A DNA stretch of 64,000 bases, from contig NFUV01000002.1 in NCBI GenBank assembly GCA_002127295.1, positions 1,178,001 to 1,242,000 of the forward strand, given 5' to 3'. Positions 27,924 through 36,379 of the stretch are shown one piece after another. A program made the translations under genes and the position numbers. The first letter of the stretch is position 1; the number at the start of each line of letters is the position of its first letter. This DNA is from Chitinophagaceae bacterium IBVUCB2 (lineage in GTDB: Bacteria > Bacteroidota > Bacteroidia > Chitinophagales > Chitinophagaceae). The notes under the pieces are model-generated. The model did no database searches. It saw nothing but the letters and a program-made list of their open reading frames with translations, and had not been told where the DNA came from.

Positions 27924-28685
27924 GTGAGAAATTTCAGACAACAACAACGCCCCAAAAAGAATTCGCTGGTCATCGGCCGTAATGCCGTGATAAAAGCATT
28001 GCAAGCTGGGCAGCAATTAGACAGGATCTACCTTGATGCAAGAGCTCAGGGAGAAGATATCAGTGATTTGAAAAGACTGGCTTCGCAAAATGGAGTTCCC
28101 ATTAACTATGTACCTGTTGCCAAATTGAATGGGTTCAATATTACAGACCATGAGGGCTGTGTAGCCCAAATCGCCAGGGTGCAATATCAGAATCTGCAGG
28201 ATGTAATTTCACTGGTAACAGAAAGTGGCGAAGCTCCTTTGTTTTTGATCCTTGATGGAATTACTGATATCAGAAATATTGGTGGTATTGCCCGTACTGC
28301 ATATTGTACCGGTGTGCATGCTATCATTATTCCAGAGAAAGGAGTAGGGGCTTTGAATGAAGATGCTATATTGACATCTGCGGGAGCATTGGAGCAGATT
28401 GCAGTGTGCCGTGTAAATAGCTTGATGAAAGCAGTGGATGAATTGCACCTGAATGGCATTAAAGTTTTTGCTACTGACATGAAGGCCACCCTGAATATTG
28501 CTGATGTTGATTTAAAAGAACCTTGTGCCATTGTGATGGGTAGTGAGGATAATGGTATCTATCCTGCATTAATGAAAATATGTGATGAGAAAATAAAAAT
28601 CCCCATGAAAGGGGATTTTGAAAGTTTAAATGTATCCGTTGCCACAGGAATTATTTTGTATGAGGCGATGAAACAGCGGATGTAA
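27924..28685 (+). CDS. rlmB: 23S rRNA (guanosine-2'-O)-methyltransferase, RlmB/SpoU family
   Basis: 253 residues from a GTG. N-terminal substrate-binding domain (LVIGRNAVIKALQAGQQLDR) and SPOUT domain with all three motifs: GITDIRNIGGIARTAYCTGV, CAIVMGSEDNGIYPALM and IPMKGDFESLNVSVATGIIL. The family methylates the ribose of G2251 in 23S rRNA. Other TrmH-type RNA methyltransferases share the motifs, so the exact target is inferred from the N-domain and length. A TTTCTTTG just upstream is a one-mismatch -7 box. Confidence 0.9.
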   Translation: MRNFRQQQRPKKNSLVIGRNAVIKALQAGQQLDRIYLDARAQGEDISDLKRLASQNGVPINYVPVAKLNGFNITDHEGCVAQIARVQYQNLQDVISLVTESGEAPLFLILDGITDIRNIGGIARTAYCTGVHAIIIPEKGVGALNEDAILTSAGALEQIAVCRVNSLMKAVDELHLNGIKVFATDMKATLNIADVDLKEPCAIVMGSEDNGIYPALMKICDEKIKIPMKGDFESLNVSVATGIILYEAMKQRM

Positions 28686-28688
28686 TTT

Positions 28689-29879
28689 TTACTGCAATGA
28701 TAATGTAACCAGTTCTGCCTGGAATTCTCTGAATATTTGTTTTAAATCACTGTCTGCATCTGTTCCATAATTTATAAAGAAAATATGTGTTACCCCTTTG
28801 CCGGGGAAGTAAAAAAGATTGGCTGTATATCCAAGGTCTCTTCCTTTATGCCCGATACCAAAATTGGCTCCTTGTTCAAGAAATGATTTTTGAATTCCGT
28901 AGCCATAATAGTTTGTATCATCCTGCTTGCCATACGTAAGCATGATGTTCATGGAAGAGGGTTTCAAAAATGTTTTCTTTATAAGTAACGCATCTGCAAA
29001 TTTTAACAGGTCAAATAAATTACTATAAATACCGCCGTATCCATTACCACTTCCGGTTACCAGGTTCGATACATTCACAATAGTGCTATTATTGTATAGG
29101 TCGTAATAGCCTTGTGCTACAGAATTGGGCAACTGATCATGCGGTTGATAATAGGTGTTGGCAAGGTTCAACGGATCTACTACATATTGCTTTAGCAATG
29201 CAGCATGTTTCTTTCCTGTTTGTGCTTCAATAACCATCGTTATTAATACCGTGTTGGTATTCGAGTATATGGCTGTGTCACCGGGTGTAAATAAGGCAGG
29301 TTTATTATAGATGAACTCCAGTAATTCTTCGGCTTGCCACTTTTTATTGGGGTTATTCAGTACAGCAAGATAGAAACGGTCTTCTTCAATCAAATCGGGT
29401 ATACCTGTTTGATGGTTCATGCATTGTCCTAATGTGATAGTACTTCCATTTGCCAATTTACTGACGATGGGTGTGGGTAGCCAATCACTGATTTTTTTAT
29501 TTAACTCCCGATAACCCATTCCAGTGTTCGCAGAATCTTCCATTAATTTAAAGACCAGCGTTCCTATAAATAATTTAGTGATACTGGCAGCTTTGGAAAC
29601 AGTGCCCGGAACAAAATCAATATTATTCACTATATCTGCTTTGCCTGTTGCGCCAATCCATGTTCCTTTGTTATCATTAATAAGTAATGAGATGCCGGGT
29701 AATCCTTTCTTTTTATACTTATCAAGAATCGCAATAAAAGAAGCGTTTTTTGGATGCAGATTGCTGGTATCATTCCAGGGGGTAAGTACCCCGATACTTC
29801 TTGTTTGGCTAATTTGAGGCTTGGTGCATGCCACAATAATGAAGGAAACAAATAGTATAACGCAAAATGTTTTTTTCAT
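28689..29879 (-). CDS. beta-lactamase-family serine hydrolase, lipoprotein
   Basis: 396 residues with a lipoprotein signal (FCVILFVSFIIVACTKP). Serine-hydrolase motifs of the class C / D-alanyl-D-alanine carboxypeptidase group: SxxK in KAASITKLFIG, YxN in TAIYSNTNTVLITM and HxG in IGHKGRDLGY. TGMGYRELNKKISDWLP and GQCMNHQTGIPDL fit the same fold. Probable periplasmic or outer-membrane esterase or peptidase. True beta-lactam resistance is not implied. It is convergent with rlmB, three bases apart, and first of a minus-strand set with the next gene upstream 19 bases away. Confidence 0.88.
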   Translation of the reverse strand: MKKTFCVILFVSFIIVACTKPQISQTRSIGVLTPWNDTSNLHPKNASFIAILDKYKKKGLPGISLLINDNKGTWIGATGKADIVNNIDFVPGTVSKAASITKLFIGTLVFKLMEDSANTGMGYRELNKKISDWLPTPIVSKLANGSTITLGQCMNHQTGIPDLIEEDRFYLAVLNNPNKKWQAEELLEFIYNKPALFTPGDTAIYSNTNTVLITMVIEAQTGKKHAALLKQYVVDPLNLANTYYQPHDQLPNSVAQGYYDLYNNSTIVNVSNLVTGSGNGYGGIYSNLFDLLKFADALLIKKTFLKPSSMNIMLTYGKQDDTNYYGYGIQKSFLEQGANFGIGHKGRDLGYTANLFYFPGKGVTHIFFINYGTDADSDLKQIFREFQAELVTLSLQ

Positions 29880-29898
29880 TTTGTTGAATTAAGGGTTG

Positions 29899-30504
29899 CT
29901 ATTTTTTTTTGCTTAGTGGCTGACTCAGTCCAATCATAAAACTGTTGTAGGGTAATAACGGTACATACGATTTTACAAATGGCATTTGTAAGCGCTGCTG
30001 GTAAGTAGTAAATATTCGCAAAGGTTGTAGGCTTGCCGGGTTTAAAATATAGCTGAATCCCAACGCATATGATGCTGTAGCCTGCATTCTGCCGGCTCCC
30101 TTGTTGTTTTCATATTCTCCGTTTTCATTAAGTTTTAGCTTAGCAGTAGCCGGTATGGAGTGCATATAGCCAGCCCCTAACGAAGTTTCGGCAGAAAGGC
30201 GATTGTTTATTTTATATCTATAGCCAAAATTCAGATACAGCGGTATTCCATGTTGTACATAACGATGAAAGAAATAGGCCAATCTCAATTCAAGGAACCA
30301 TTCATGTTTAGTTTTTGGTCGCAATACTTTCCCATAACCAAGTTCGAACCCAGGATGAAAAGTACCACCAAACAGACCGGTAAATTTTCCAAAAGGCAAT
30401 GCATTTTGAGTAGTAAAAATCGCAGCACTAAAATATTTTTTTTGCTGGGCTGTTACCTGCACAGTAAGGAAAATAATGATGATGGATGTTAATACATATT
30501 TCAT
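29899..30504 (-). CDS. secreted beta-barrel protein, unknown
   Basis: 201 residues with a signal peptide (KYVLTSIIIIFLTVQVTAQ). The mature part alternates aromatic and polar residues in barrel-like strands (FHPGFELGYGKVL, EWFLELRLAYFFHRY, LNFGYRYKINNRLSAETSLG) and ends SFMIGLSQPLSKKK. Probably a small outer-membrane barrel of about eight strands. No family recognised. It lies between the caspase-like protein gene (23 bases upstream) and the serine hydrolase gene (19 bases downstream) on the same strand, so the three may be one operon. Confidence 0.75.
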   Translation of the reverse strand: MKYVLTSIIIIFLTVQVTAQQKKYFSAAIFTTQNALPFGKFTGLFGGTFHPGFELGYGKVLRPKTKHEWFLELRLAYFFHRYVQHGIPLYLNFGYRYKINNRLSAETSLGAGYMHSIPATAKLKLNENGEYENNKGAGRMQATASYALGFSYILNPASLQPLRIFTTYQQRLQMPFVKSYVPLLPYNSFMIGLSQPLSKKK

Positions 30505-30527
30505 GGTGTATGTATTTTATTGTAAAA

Positions 30528-31430
30528 TTATTTATATAACCCTGCTTCTAAGTTCTGTAAATTTTTTAATAGGTCCTTTTTTAGATCCTTCTCCTTCACA
30601 TATGATTCTCCCCTGATAACAATATTGCCATATTTGTCCATCGCAATAGGATTGATACTTTTGAATTCATTGTTTCCGGCATCATAATAATTCCATTTGC
30701 CAACATTCTCCCAGGCAGGCTGGTAGCAATAATCCCTGAATAACTTGCGTCCCGGAAAACCTCCGACAGCAGCTTTCTTACGAAATAAACCAGGCTTGGT
30801 CATTACCCAACTTTCACTGCCAAAGATATTGGCTTGCTTAAATATTTTACCTATAGCCATCATTAGAGAGTCTCCATTCATACGGGTAGTATCTTTATAA
30901 TCAATAGAGGGTCTTCTGTAAGTAGCACCACCATAGCAGGAGCCAATAATGAATTTTGTTTTATTGTCGCTGTAAGGCGCAAGTTGTTCAAGCGGTTGAG
31001 TTGTTGCTGAGTCATTTAATGTCTTGTAACTATACTCATCTTTTCCAATAAAAAATAGGGAGTATCCCTTTTTATACTGGCCATGTGAATCAAACCAGAT
31101 TGTACCAATTTTAGCGTTGTGTTTTTTGAGATGATGTTCAACCCGGGCACTCATGCGGCTTGCATTTCGGGCTACAATAGCAATAAATTTTTTCTTCCGT
31201 AAGAGCCCTTTTAGTTTTGCTCTAAGTACATTGAACCTGGTTGCGGGATCAAGTTTTCCCTTTGTTCTCTTTGTAACAATAAAAAAATTGAGGTGTTTAT
31301 TTTCAGATGATAATTCCTGACTTACGGAAGTTGAACTGGCGGAATAAGCTATTCCTTCGTTTTGGGCTGATACATTAGTAGCAGTTTGAATTAAAATAAT
31401 GATTGCTGCGATTTGCTGAAATGGTTTCAT
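30528..31430 (-). CDS. secreted protein with caspase-like (clan CD) His/Cys motifs
   Basis: 300 residues, signal peptide to about residue 22 (IIILIQTATNVSAQ). Not recognised as a named family. After a basic region (residues 55-105) comes a strand followed by His-Gly (IGTIWFDSHGQ, His116), and later a strand followed by FIIGSCYGGAT (Cys165). A hydrophobic strand ending in HG, then a strand ending in xxCxGG, is the layout of the clan CD cysteine peptidases and their relatives. The C-terminal 100 residues (KLFRDYCYQPAWENVGKWNY) are of unknown role. Peptidase activity is inference. It heads a possible three-gene operon with a barrel protein and a serine hydrolase. Confidence 0.7.
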   Translation of the reverse strand: MKPFQQIAAIIILIQTATNVSAQNEGIAYSASSTSVSQELSSENKHLNFFIVTKRTKGKLDPATRFNVLRAKLKGLLRKKKFIAIVARNASRMSARVEHHLKKHNAKIGTIWFDSHGQYKKGYSLFFIGKDEYSYKTLNDSATTQPLEQLAPYSDNKTKFIIGSCYGGATYRRPSIDYKDTTRMNGDSLMMAIGKIFKQANIFGSESWVMTKPGLFRKKAAVGGFPGRKLFRDYCYQPAWENVGKWNYYDAGNNEFKSINPIAMDKYGNIVIRGESYVKEKDLKKDLLKNLQNLEAGLYK

Positions 31431-31623
31431 AATAGTGGTTTTGTTTCAGCAACAAACCTACCCGTAGTGAAGACCCTTTAATAATGGAAATCAGCTGCCT
31501 GTTTATAAATCATGGCGATTTTTAGTGCAGAATTATTATTACTTGAGTGCATATATTAGTTTGTCGGTTTTTTATCCAATTTTTTGTGAGTAGTAGCAGA
31601 AAGCGATATAATTTTTAATGGGT

Positions 31624-31640
31624 TTACGGATTTTCCGTAA
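31624..31640. promoter_or_regulatory. palindrome before the HTH regulator gene, possible operator
   Basis: TTACGGA-TTT-TCCGTAA, a perfect 7-bp inverted repeat with 3-bp centre, 12 bases before the ATG at 31653. This position suits autoregulation by the HTH protein, or control of the divergent caspase-like gene, but no binding evidence exists. Confidence 0.4.
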
Positions 31641-31652
31641 TTTTCTTTTAGG

Positions 31653-32642
31653 ATGGAAGCCAACCAACTACAACAGGAACTTTTCCGCTATTTAAAAACT
31701 AGCCTGCCACCACATCTTTCAATGGTGGATGATTTGTCTGATTTACTTGATGTAGGAGCAGATAGTGTTTACCGACGTATCCGCGGGGAGAAACCGATTA
31801 GTCTTTTGGAACTCAAAAAAATTTGCGAACACTACCATCTTTCACTTGATCAATTATTGCAATTGCAAACCGATACGGTAGTATTCCGTGCACCAGATCT
31901 TAAGACAAAGAATTTGCCTTTTACTGAACAATTACGGAGTATTCTGATGCAGGTTAAATTTTTCAACAGCTTTCGTAAAAAGCAGATTCTTTATATCTGC
32001 AAGGACATGCCCATCTGGCAATTTTATCTTTCAAGAGAATTGGCAGCATTTAAAACTTTTTTCTGGGCAAAAACAATCAATAAAGAGTCCGCTTACGCCG
32101 ATAAAAATTTTTCTATAGCAGAGTTTGATTTTGATGAGACCTTTGAAATTGGCCGCCAAATAATTGCTAATTATAACCAGATTCCCTGTGTTGAGCTCTG
32201 GAATATGGAAAGCATCAATAGTACATTAAGCCAGATTAATTTTTATAAGGAATCAGGCCAGTTTAAAAATGAAAGCGATATTGAAGCTGTGATAGCGTCG
32301 TTTGAGTCAACCTTAGATCATCTTAAATTACAGGCAGAAAGAGGAATAAAATTTATGCCTGGTGATAGCGAGGTATTATACAAATCACCAGTGCAATTAT
32401 ACATTAATGAAGTAGTTATTGGCAGTAACACCATACTAACTGAATTGGATGATATAAAGCTTGCATTTATTCCTTATAATGTTTTTAGTTTTATTATGAC
32501 AAAAGATCCCCGATTCAATGAAAGCGTTTTTGAGGGATTTGAAACTTTAAAGAGCAAGTCTACATTAATTAGCGGAACAGGTGAAAAAGAAAGGAACCGC
32601 TTTTTTAAAATATTAAAAGACCGGGTAAATAACCTCAGATAA
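31653..32642 (+). CDS. HTH (XRE-like) regulator with long C-terminal domain
   Basis: 329 residues. The N-terminal 70 residues hold a helix-turn-helix: LSDLLDVGADSVYRRIRGEK then ISLLELKKICEHYHLSLDQL, as in Cro/CI-like proteins. The C-terminal 250 residues are helical and unassigned (FFNSFRKKQILYICKDMPIW, later GIKFMPGDSEVLYKSPVQLY), possibly a ligand or partner domain. Transcribed away from the caspase-like gene, with a palindrome between. Similar regulators are common in this family of bacteria, but targets are unknown. Confidence 0.75.
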   Translation: MEANQLQQELFRYLKTSLPPHLSMVDDLSDLLDVGADSVYRRIRGEKPISLLELKKICEHYHLSLDQLLQLQTDTVVFRAPDLKTKNLPFTEQLRSILMQVKFFNSFRKKQILYICKDMPIWQFYLSRELAAFKTFFWAKTINKESAYADKNFSIAEFDFDETFEIGRQIIANYNQIPCVELWNMESINSTLSQINFYKESGQFKNESDIEAVIASFESTLDHLKLQAERGIKFMPGDSEVLYKSPVQLYINEVVIGSNTILTELDDIKLAFIPYNVFSFIMTKDPRFNESVFEGFETLKSKSTLISGTGEKERNRFFKILKDRVNNLR

Positions 32643-32725
32643 TTGCATGCTCTGCCAATTAAATTATTCTGCTAATTGGATACATGGCTCAAATGTCGCT
32701 ATGCAAGCTTAAAACTTATCGTAGG

Positions 32726-33511
32726 TTATTTCTTATTCTGCGTATTTACTCGCACAGTAACACCTAAAGACAGATTGCCATTTGCTTTATGCAGATCAGG
32801 GTTAGACAAATCAGTAGAAAATGAATACCCGGTATGAAATTGAAAATTTTCCCAGCCAGCCCGAAATACAAATCCGGGTTCCCACATAATATGAAAGGGC
32901 TGGTCATACAAACTTTTTATCTGGCGGGTACTGAAAGGCTCACGATCCGTTTTAAATGAAGTGTCCTTTACAGTAAAATTGACGCCGCTAAATTTTGAAA
33001 CAATAGCAAATTGAATATTTTTATTCTCCGTACATAAAGCAACAGCCGGTTGAAGAAAAAAGTGTGTGAGGTCTATATTGGATGTGCCGGTGGGATGGTT
33101 ATTAGTTATTTTGCCTTTCCCAAATCCTGCATAAGTTTCAAAATGCCAGTTGGCAGAAAGATCTGTTACAAAGCCGGCGCCTAATTCAAAACGATTGTAT
33201 TTAGCAAAGTCATTGGCAAAGGAATAGCTGGCCATAATACCCACATGTTTTCCGGGCATATAGGATGCCTGTATATCTGCCCCAGAATATTTTGAATTGG
33301 ATGCTGCTACTATTGATAAGCTTACATCATCCTTTTTGGAATGTAAAGGAGTATTGGGTGTAGAAGGTAAATAATAGAAATTTTCTTTTTGCCGGGATTC
33401 GGGTATAATATATGGATCTGTAAATGTACCTCCCGGCCAGCAGGAACAAAGACTATACACTAGTCCCAGGCAAATACACATGTAGTGTGAGAGGTTATAT
33501 ATCTTTTTCAT
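32726..33511 (-). CDS. secreted barrel-like protein, unknown, probable lipoprotein
   Basis: 261 residues. N-terminal signal (YMCICLGLVYSLCSCWPGG) with a lipobox-like LCSC. The mature part has alternating strands (VGIMASYSFANDFAKYNRFE, HFETYAGFGKGKI, FQFHTGYSFSTDLS) and ends VTVRVNTQNKK, suggesting a barrel, though a lipid-anchored barrel would be unusual. No family recognised. Faces the HTH regulator gene and is convergent with it, 83 bases apart. Divergent from the HMG-CoA lyase gene across 270 bases. Confidence 0.7.
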   Translation of the reverse strand: MKKIYNLSHYMCICLGLVYSLCSCWPGGTFTDPYIIPESRQKENFYYLPSTPNTPLHSKKDDVSLSIVAASNSKYSGADIQASYMPGKHVGIMASYSFANDFAKYNRFELGAGFVTDLSANWHFETYAGFGKGKITNNHPTGTSNIDLTHFFLQPAVALCTENKNIQFAIVSKFSGVNFTVKDTSFKTDREPFSTRQIKSLYDQPFHIMWEPGFVFRAGWENFQFHTGYSFSTDLSNPDLHKANGNLSLGVTVRVNTQNKK

Positions 33512-33673
33512 AATTTTTATTTTAGTGAAGTGATATATTATGTTGTTTGCATATCAAACTTAATTTTGTGTATCACACATTACTAATTGAATTTTGCGGT
33601 CGCATAATGCTGAGTTGCAGAAATTGCAAATACCCGATTAAACAGCTCCTTTCCATACAGGTATTACGATGAA

Positions 33674-33690
33674 ATCTCTTTTAAAGAGAT
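33674..33690. promoter_or_regulatory. palindrome upstream of HMG-CoA lyase gene
   Basis: ATCTCTTT-T-AAAGAGAT, a perfect 8-bp inverted repeat with a one-base centre, 71 bases before the -7 box of the lyase gene. Could be an operator. It lies in the divergent region, so either neighbour might be controlled. Confidence 0.35.
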
Positions 33691-33761
33691 GTTTTATAGT
33701 AATTCCGAAAAATCTTTAAGGAACTTAATTGATTGATAACGAAACGAATGACAGACAGCCC

Positions 33762-33769
33762 TAAATTTG
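33762..33769 (+). promoter_or_regulatory. -7 box for the HMG-CoA lyase gene
   Basis: TAAATTTG fits TAnnTTTG, 12 bases before the ATG at 33782. It overlaps the TTG that opens the longer frame, so that start is rejected. Confidence 0.55.
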
Positions 33770-33781
33770 CCTTATAAATCC

Positions 33782-34648
33782 ATGAGCCAGGATCAACAAA
33801 ATATTAAACTTATTGAATGTCCCCGTGATGCTATGCAGGGCTGGAAGACATTAATTCCTACGGAAAAGAAAATTGAATACATCAACTCCCTGCTGAAAGT
33901 GGGCTTTGATACAATTGACTTCGGAAGCTTTGTATCACCGAAAGCCATCCCTCAAATGGCAGATACAAGTGAGGTAGTTAAGCATCTTGATTTAGGTGTT
34001 GGCACTACAAAATTGCTTGCAATTGTTGCAAATTGGAGAGGTGCAGAAGAAGCCAGTGTATTTGATGAAATATCCTATCTCGGATTCCCTTTCTCTGTTT
34101 CGGAAACTTTTCAGCAACGAAATACGAATTCATCCATCAGTGAATCACTCAACAGGGTAGAAGAGATACAAAACCTTTGTATTAAAACAGGAAAGGAACT
34201 GGTGGTCTATATCTCCATGGGCTTTGGTAATCCTTATGGCGATGCATATGATGAAGAAATTGTTTTTGAATGGGTGAATCGTTTAGTAGCAATGGATATT
34301 GGGATTATTTCCCTGGCAGATACAGTTGGCGTTGCGTCTCCCGAACAAGTATATGATATGACCAGTTTTTTAGTTGAATCACTACCCGGAACAGAAATAG
34401 GCGTTCATTTACATTCAACACCGGAAAACTGGAAGGAAAAATTATCTGCGGCTGTTAAAGCAGGTTGTAAAAGATTTGATGGTGCATTGAAGGGAATTGG
34501 AGGCTGTCCAATGGCAGATGATGAACTGGTAGGCAATATGGATACGGAGTTGATGATACCTTATTTTAAGGAGAGAAATTTAATAACTGATTTAAACGAA
34601 GAGGCGCTAAGTAAAAGCCTTGCACTTGCCGGTAAACTTTTTATATAG
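33782..34648 (+). CDS. mvaB: hydroxymethylglutaryl-CoA lyase
   Basis: 288 residues, TIM barrel. It cleaves HMG-CoA to acetoacetate and acetyl-CoA (leucine breakdown), or acts on a related acyl-CoA. KLIECPRDAMQGW carries the active-site Arg-Asp, TIDFGSFVSPKAIPQMADT follows, and GIISLADTVGVASPEQV and GVHLHSTPENW hold the metal ligands. KGIGGCPMADDELVGNMDTE has the catalytic-loop Cys. Usual length. Followed at once by the GSCFA gene, whose GTG overlaps the stop by one base. Confidence 0.9.
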   Translation: MSQDQQNIKLIECPRDAMQGWKTLIPTEKKIEYINSLLKVGFDTIDFGSFVSPKAIPQMADTSEVVKHLDLGVGTTKLLAIVANWRGAEEASVFDEISYLGFPFSVSETFQQRNTNSSISESLNRVEEIQNLCIKTGKELVVYISMGFGNPYGDAYDEEIVFEWVNRLVAMDIGIISLADTVGVASPEQVYDMTSFLVESLPGTEIGVHLHSTPENWKEKLSAAVKAGCKRFDGALKGIGGCPMADDELVGNMDTELMIPYFKERNLITDLNEEALSKSLALAGKLFI

Positions 34649-34653
34649 TGATT

Positions 34654-35655
34654 ATGGATTTGATGGTCAATATTGATATTAAAAAATTACCCGAGCCAAT
34701 TAGTTATAAAAGCAATATTTTATTAATCGGCTCTTGTTTTACGGAGCATATTGGTAATGCCTTACAGGAATTAAAGTACCCGGTTCTTCAAAATCCCAAT
34801 GGTATTTTATTTGGCCCGGATAGTGTTTGTAAAAGTCTTCTTTCCTACATTCAAAACGAACAATACACAGCAGCAGATTTATTTCAATTAAATGAAGTGT
34901 GGAATAGCTGGCAGCATCATTCAAGATTTTCAAATATCATTGCGGAGGATGCTGTTAAGATTATCAATCAATCTCAACAGAATGCACATCAATTTTTGAA
35001 AGAAGCCGACTGGTTAATAATAACATTAGGTTCTTCCTATACTTACCAATTAACTCATATTGCCAATTTTGCAAACGAAACTCTCGGTAATACAGTTGCT
35101 AATTGTCACAGGGCCCCTGCCAATTGGTTTGATAAAGAAATGCTGGAAACAGATGATATAAAAACAATGCTTGAAGATTGTTTGAAGCAATTGAAAACAT
35201 TTAATCCCAAGCTTAAATTCTTATTTACCATCAGTCCGGTTCGCCATATCAGGGATGGGGTAGTGGAGAACAATCGCAGCAAAGCAAGATTAATTGAATC
35301 AGTTCATTATATCGTCAGCAAATTTGAATCAGCATTTTATTTTCCGGCTTATGAATTAGTGATTGATGTATTGAGAGATTATCGCTTTTATGATATTGAT
35401 CTTGTGCATCCCAACTATCCTGCTACGGAATTTGTGCTGGACAAGTTTGCCGAGTTTTGCATTGATGATGATTCGAGACAATTAATGCAGGAAATAAAGA
35501 AGCTAGTTATTGCAAGAAAGCATAAAGCATTTCAACCGGCAACAAAAGCCCATCAGCAATTTTTGGTTTCGCATTTTGAGAAAACGAAAGAACTGCAAGA
35601 GAAATATTCTTTTCTTAATTTAAAAGAAGAGTTGGGTTATTTTTCTCAAACATAA
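34654..35655 (+). CDS. GSCFA domain protein
   Basis: 333 residues from the ATG at 34654; a GTG at 34648, overlapping the lyase stop, is also possible. The family signature is ILLIGSCFTEHIGNAL near residue 25. It continues with NPNGILFGPDSV, LIITLGSSYTYQL and FLFTISPVRHIRDGVVENNR, ending in a DIDLVHPNYPATEFVLDKF segment. The last resembles the Asp-x-x-His of SGNH/GDSL hydrolases, and the GSCF motif matches the nucleophile block. A hydrolase role is plausible, possibly on acyl or glycan groups. The coupling with HMG-CoA lyase is unexplained. Confidence 0.85.
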   Translation: MDLMVNIDIKKLPEPISYKSNILLIGSCFTEHIGNALQELKYPVLQNPNGILFGPDSVCKSLLSYIQNEQYTAADLFQLNEVWNSWQHHSRFSNIIAEDAVKIINQSQQNAHQFLKEADWLIITLGSSYTYQLTHIANFANETLGNTVANCHRAPANWFDKEMLETDDIKTMLEDCLKQLKTFNPKLKFLFTISPVRHIRDGVVENNRSKARLIESVHYIVSKFESAFYFPAYELVIDVLRDYRFYDIDLVHPNYPATEFVLDKFAEFCIDDDSRQLMQEIKKLVIARKHKAFQPATKAHQQFLVSHFEKTKELQEKYSFLNLKEELGYFSQT

Positions 35656-35690
35656 TTCTGCTATGGGATGTGAACTCAGGTAGGTAGGTC

Positions 35691-36299
35691 TTAATGTATT
35701 CTATCACCCCTCACCGTAAGTTGTTGAATTATTTCCGCTTCATATTGTAACCATTCTTCCCAGCGTTTCCGTACTTTTTCTTTGTCAACATAGGTTTCCG
35801 ACAAATCAATAAATAACGTATAATGCCCCGCTTCGCTTTCCATAAAACGACGATAGAATTTTTGCATGTATGGATCGTTCAACCCTTCACTTAATCGTTT
35901 AAAACGTTCACAACTGCGGGCTTCAATTAATGCCATACTTAGCATCTGGTCTAAAAAGCGATCGTTAATATGTCCACCTTTTTTTTGAAAAACCAATAAC
36001 GCATTTACGTATTCATCTTTTCGTTGCTTCCCGAGTTTCAATCCCCGTTTATGTAATTCAGCCAGTACTAACCTGAAATGTCCCCATTCTTCTGTTACAA
36101 TAGGAGAGAGTTCGGTAACCACTTTTTCCCGGTCACTGTATCGTTGAATCAATGAAATACAAGTAAGAGCAGCTTTTTGCTCGCAGTAAGCATGATCGGT
36201 TAAAATATTTTCCAGTGATATTTCTGCAAGACTAACCCAACGTGGATCTGTGGGTAATTTAAGACCGAGTATGTTTTTGGTGTCTTGTGATAATTCCAT
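35691..36299 (-). CDS. miaE: tRNA-(ms2io6A) hydroxylase
   Basis: 202 residues, di-iron helical enzyme that hydroxylates the isopentenyl side chain of modified A37 in tRNA. Iron ligands are visible in LENILTDHAYCEQKAALTCI, IVTEEWGHFRLVL, LIEARSCERF and MESEAGHYTLFIDL. Usual family length. In Bacteroidota it is a widely kept single gene. Here it faces the GSCFA gene and follows the beta-barrel gene on the same strand after a terminator. Confidence 0.93.
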   Translation of the reverse strand: MELSQDTKNILGLKLPTDPRWVSLAEISLENILTDHAYCEQKAALTCISLIQRYSDREKVVTELSPIVTEEWGHFRLVLAELHKRGLKLGKQRKDEYVNALLVFQKKGGHINDRFLDQMLSMALIEARSCERFKRLSEGLNDPYMQKFYRRFMESEAGHYTLFIDLSETYVDKEKVRKRWEEWLQYEAEIIQQLTVRGDRIH

Positions 36300-36325
36300 G
36301 GAGCTGCAATATTACCAACAAAATA

Positions 36326-36361
36326 AAAATCCGTCCCCATTTAAGTCGGGACGGATTTTAT
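36326..36361 (-). terminator. terminator of the barrel protein gene
   Basis: Perfect AAAATCCGTCCC/GGGACGGATTTT stem with a ten-base loop, with a T-rich tail on the minus strand, before miaE. Confidence 0.82.
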
Positions 36362-36379
36362 ATTTTTCAATTGTATGTA

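Noticed and set aside
28689-29879. Beta-lactamase conferring antibiotic resistance
   Set aside because: Motifs fit the broad serine hydrolase group; lipoprotein esterases and peptidases share them, so no resistance role is claimed.
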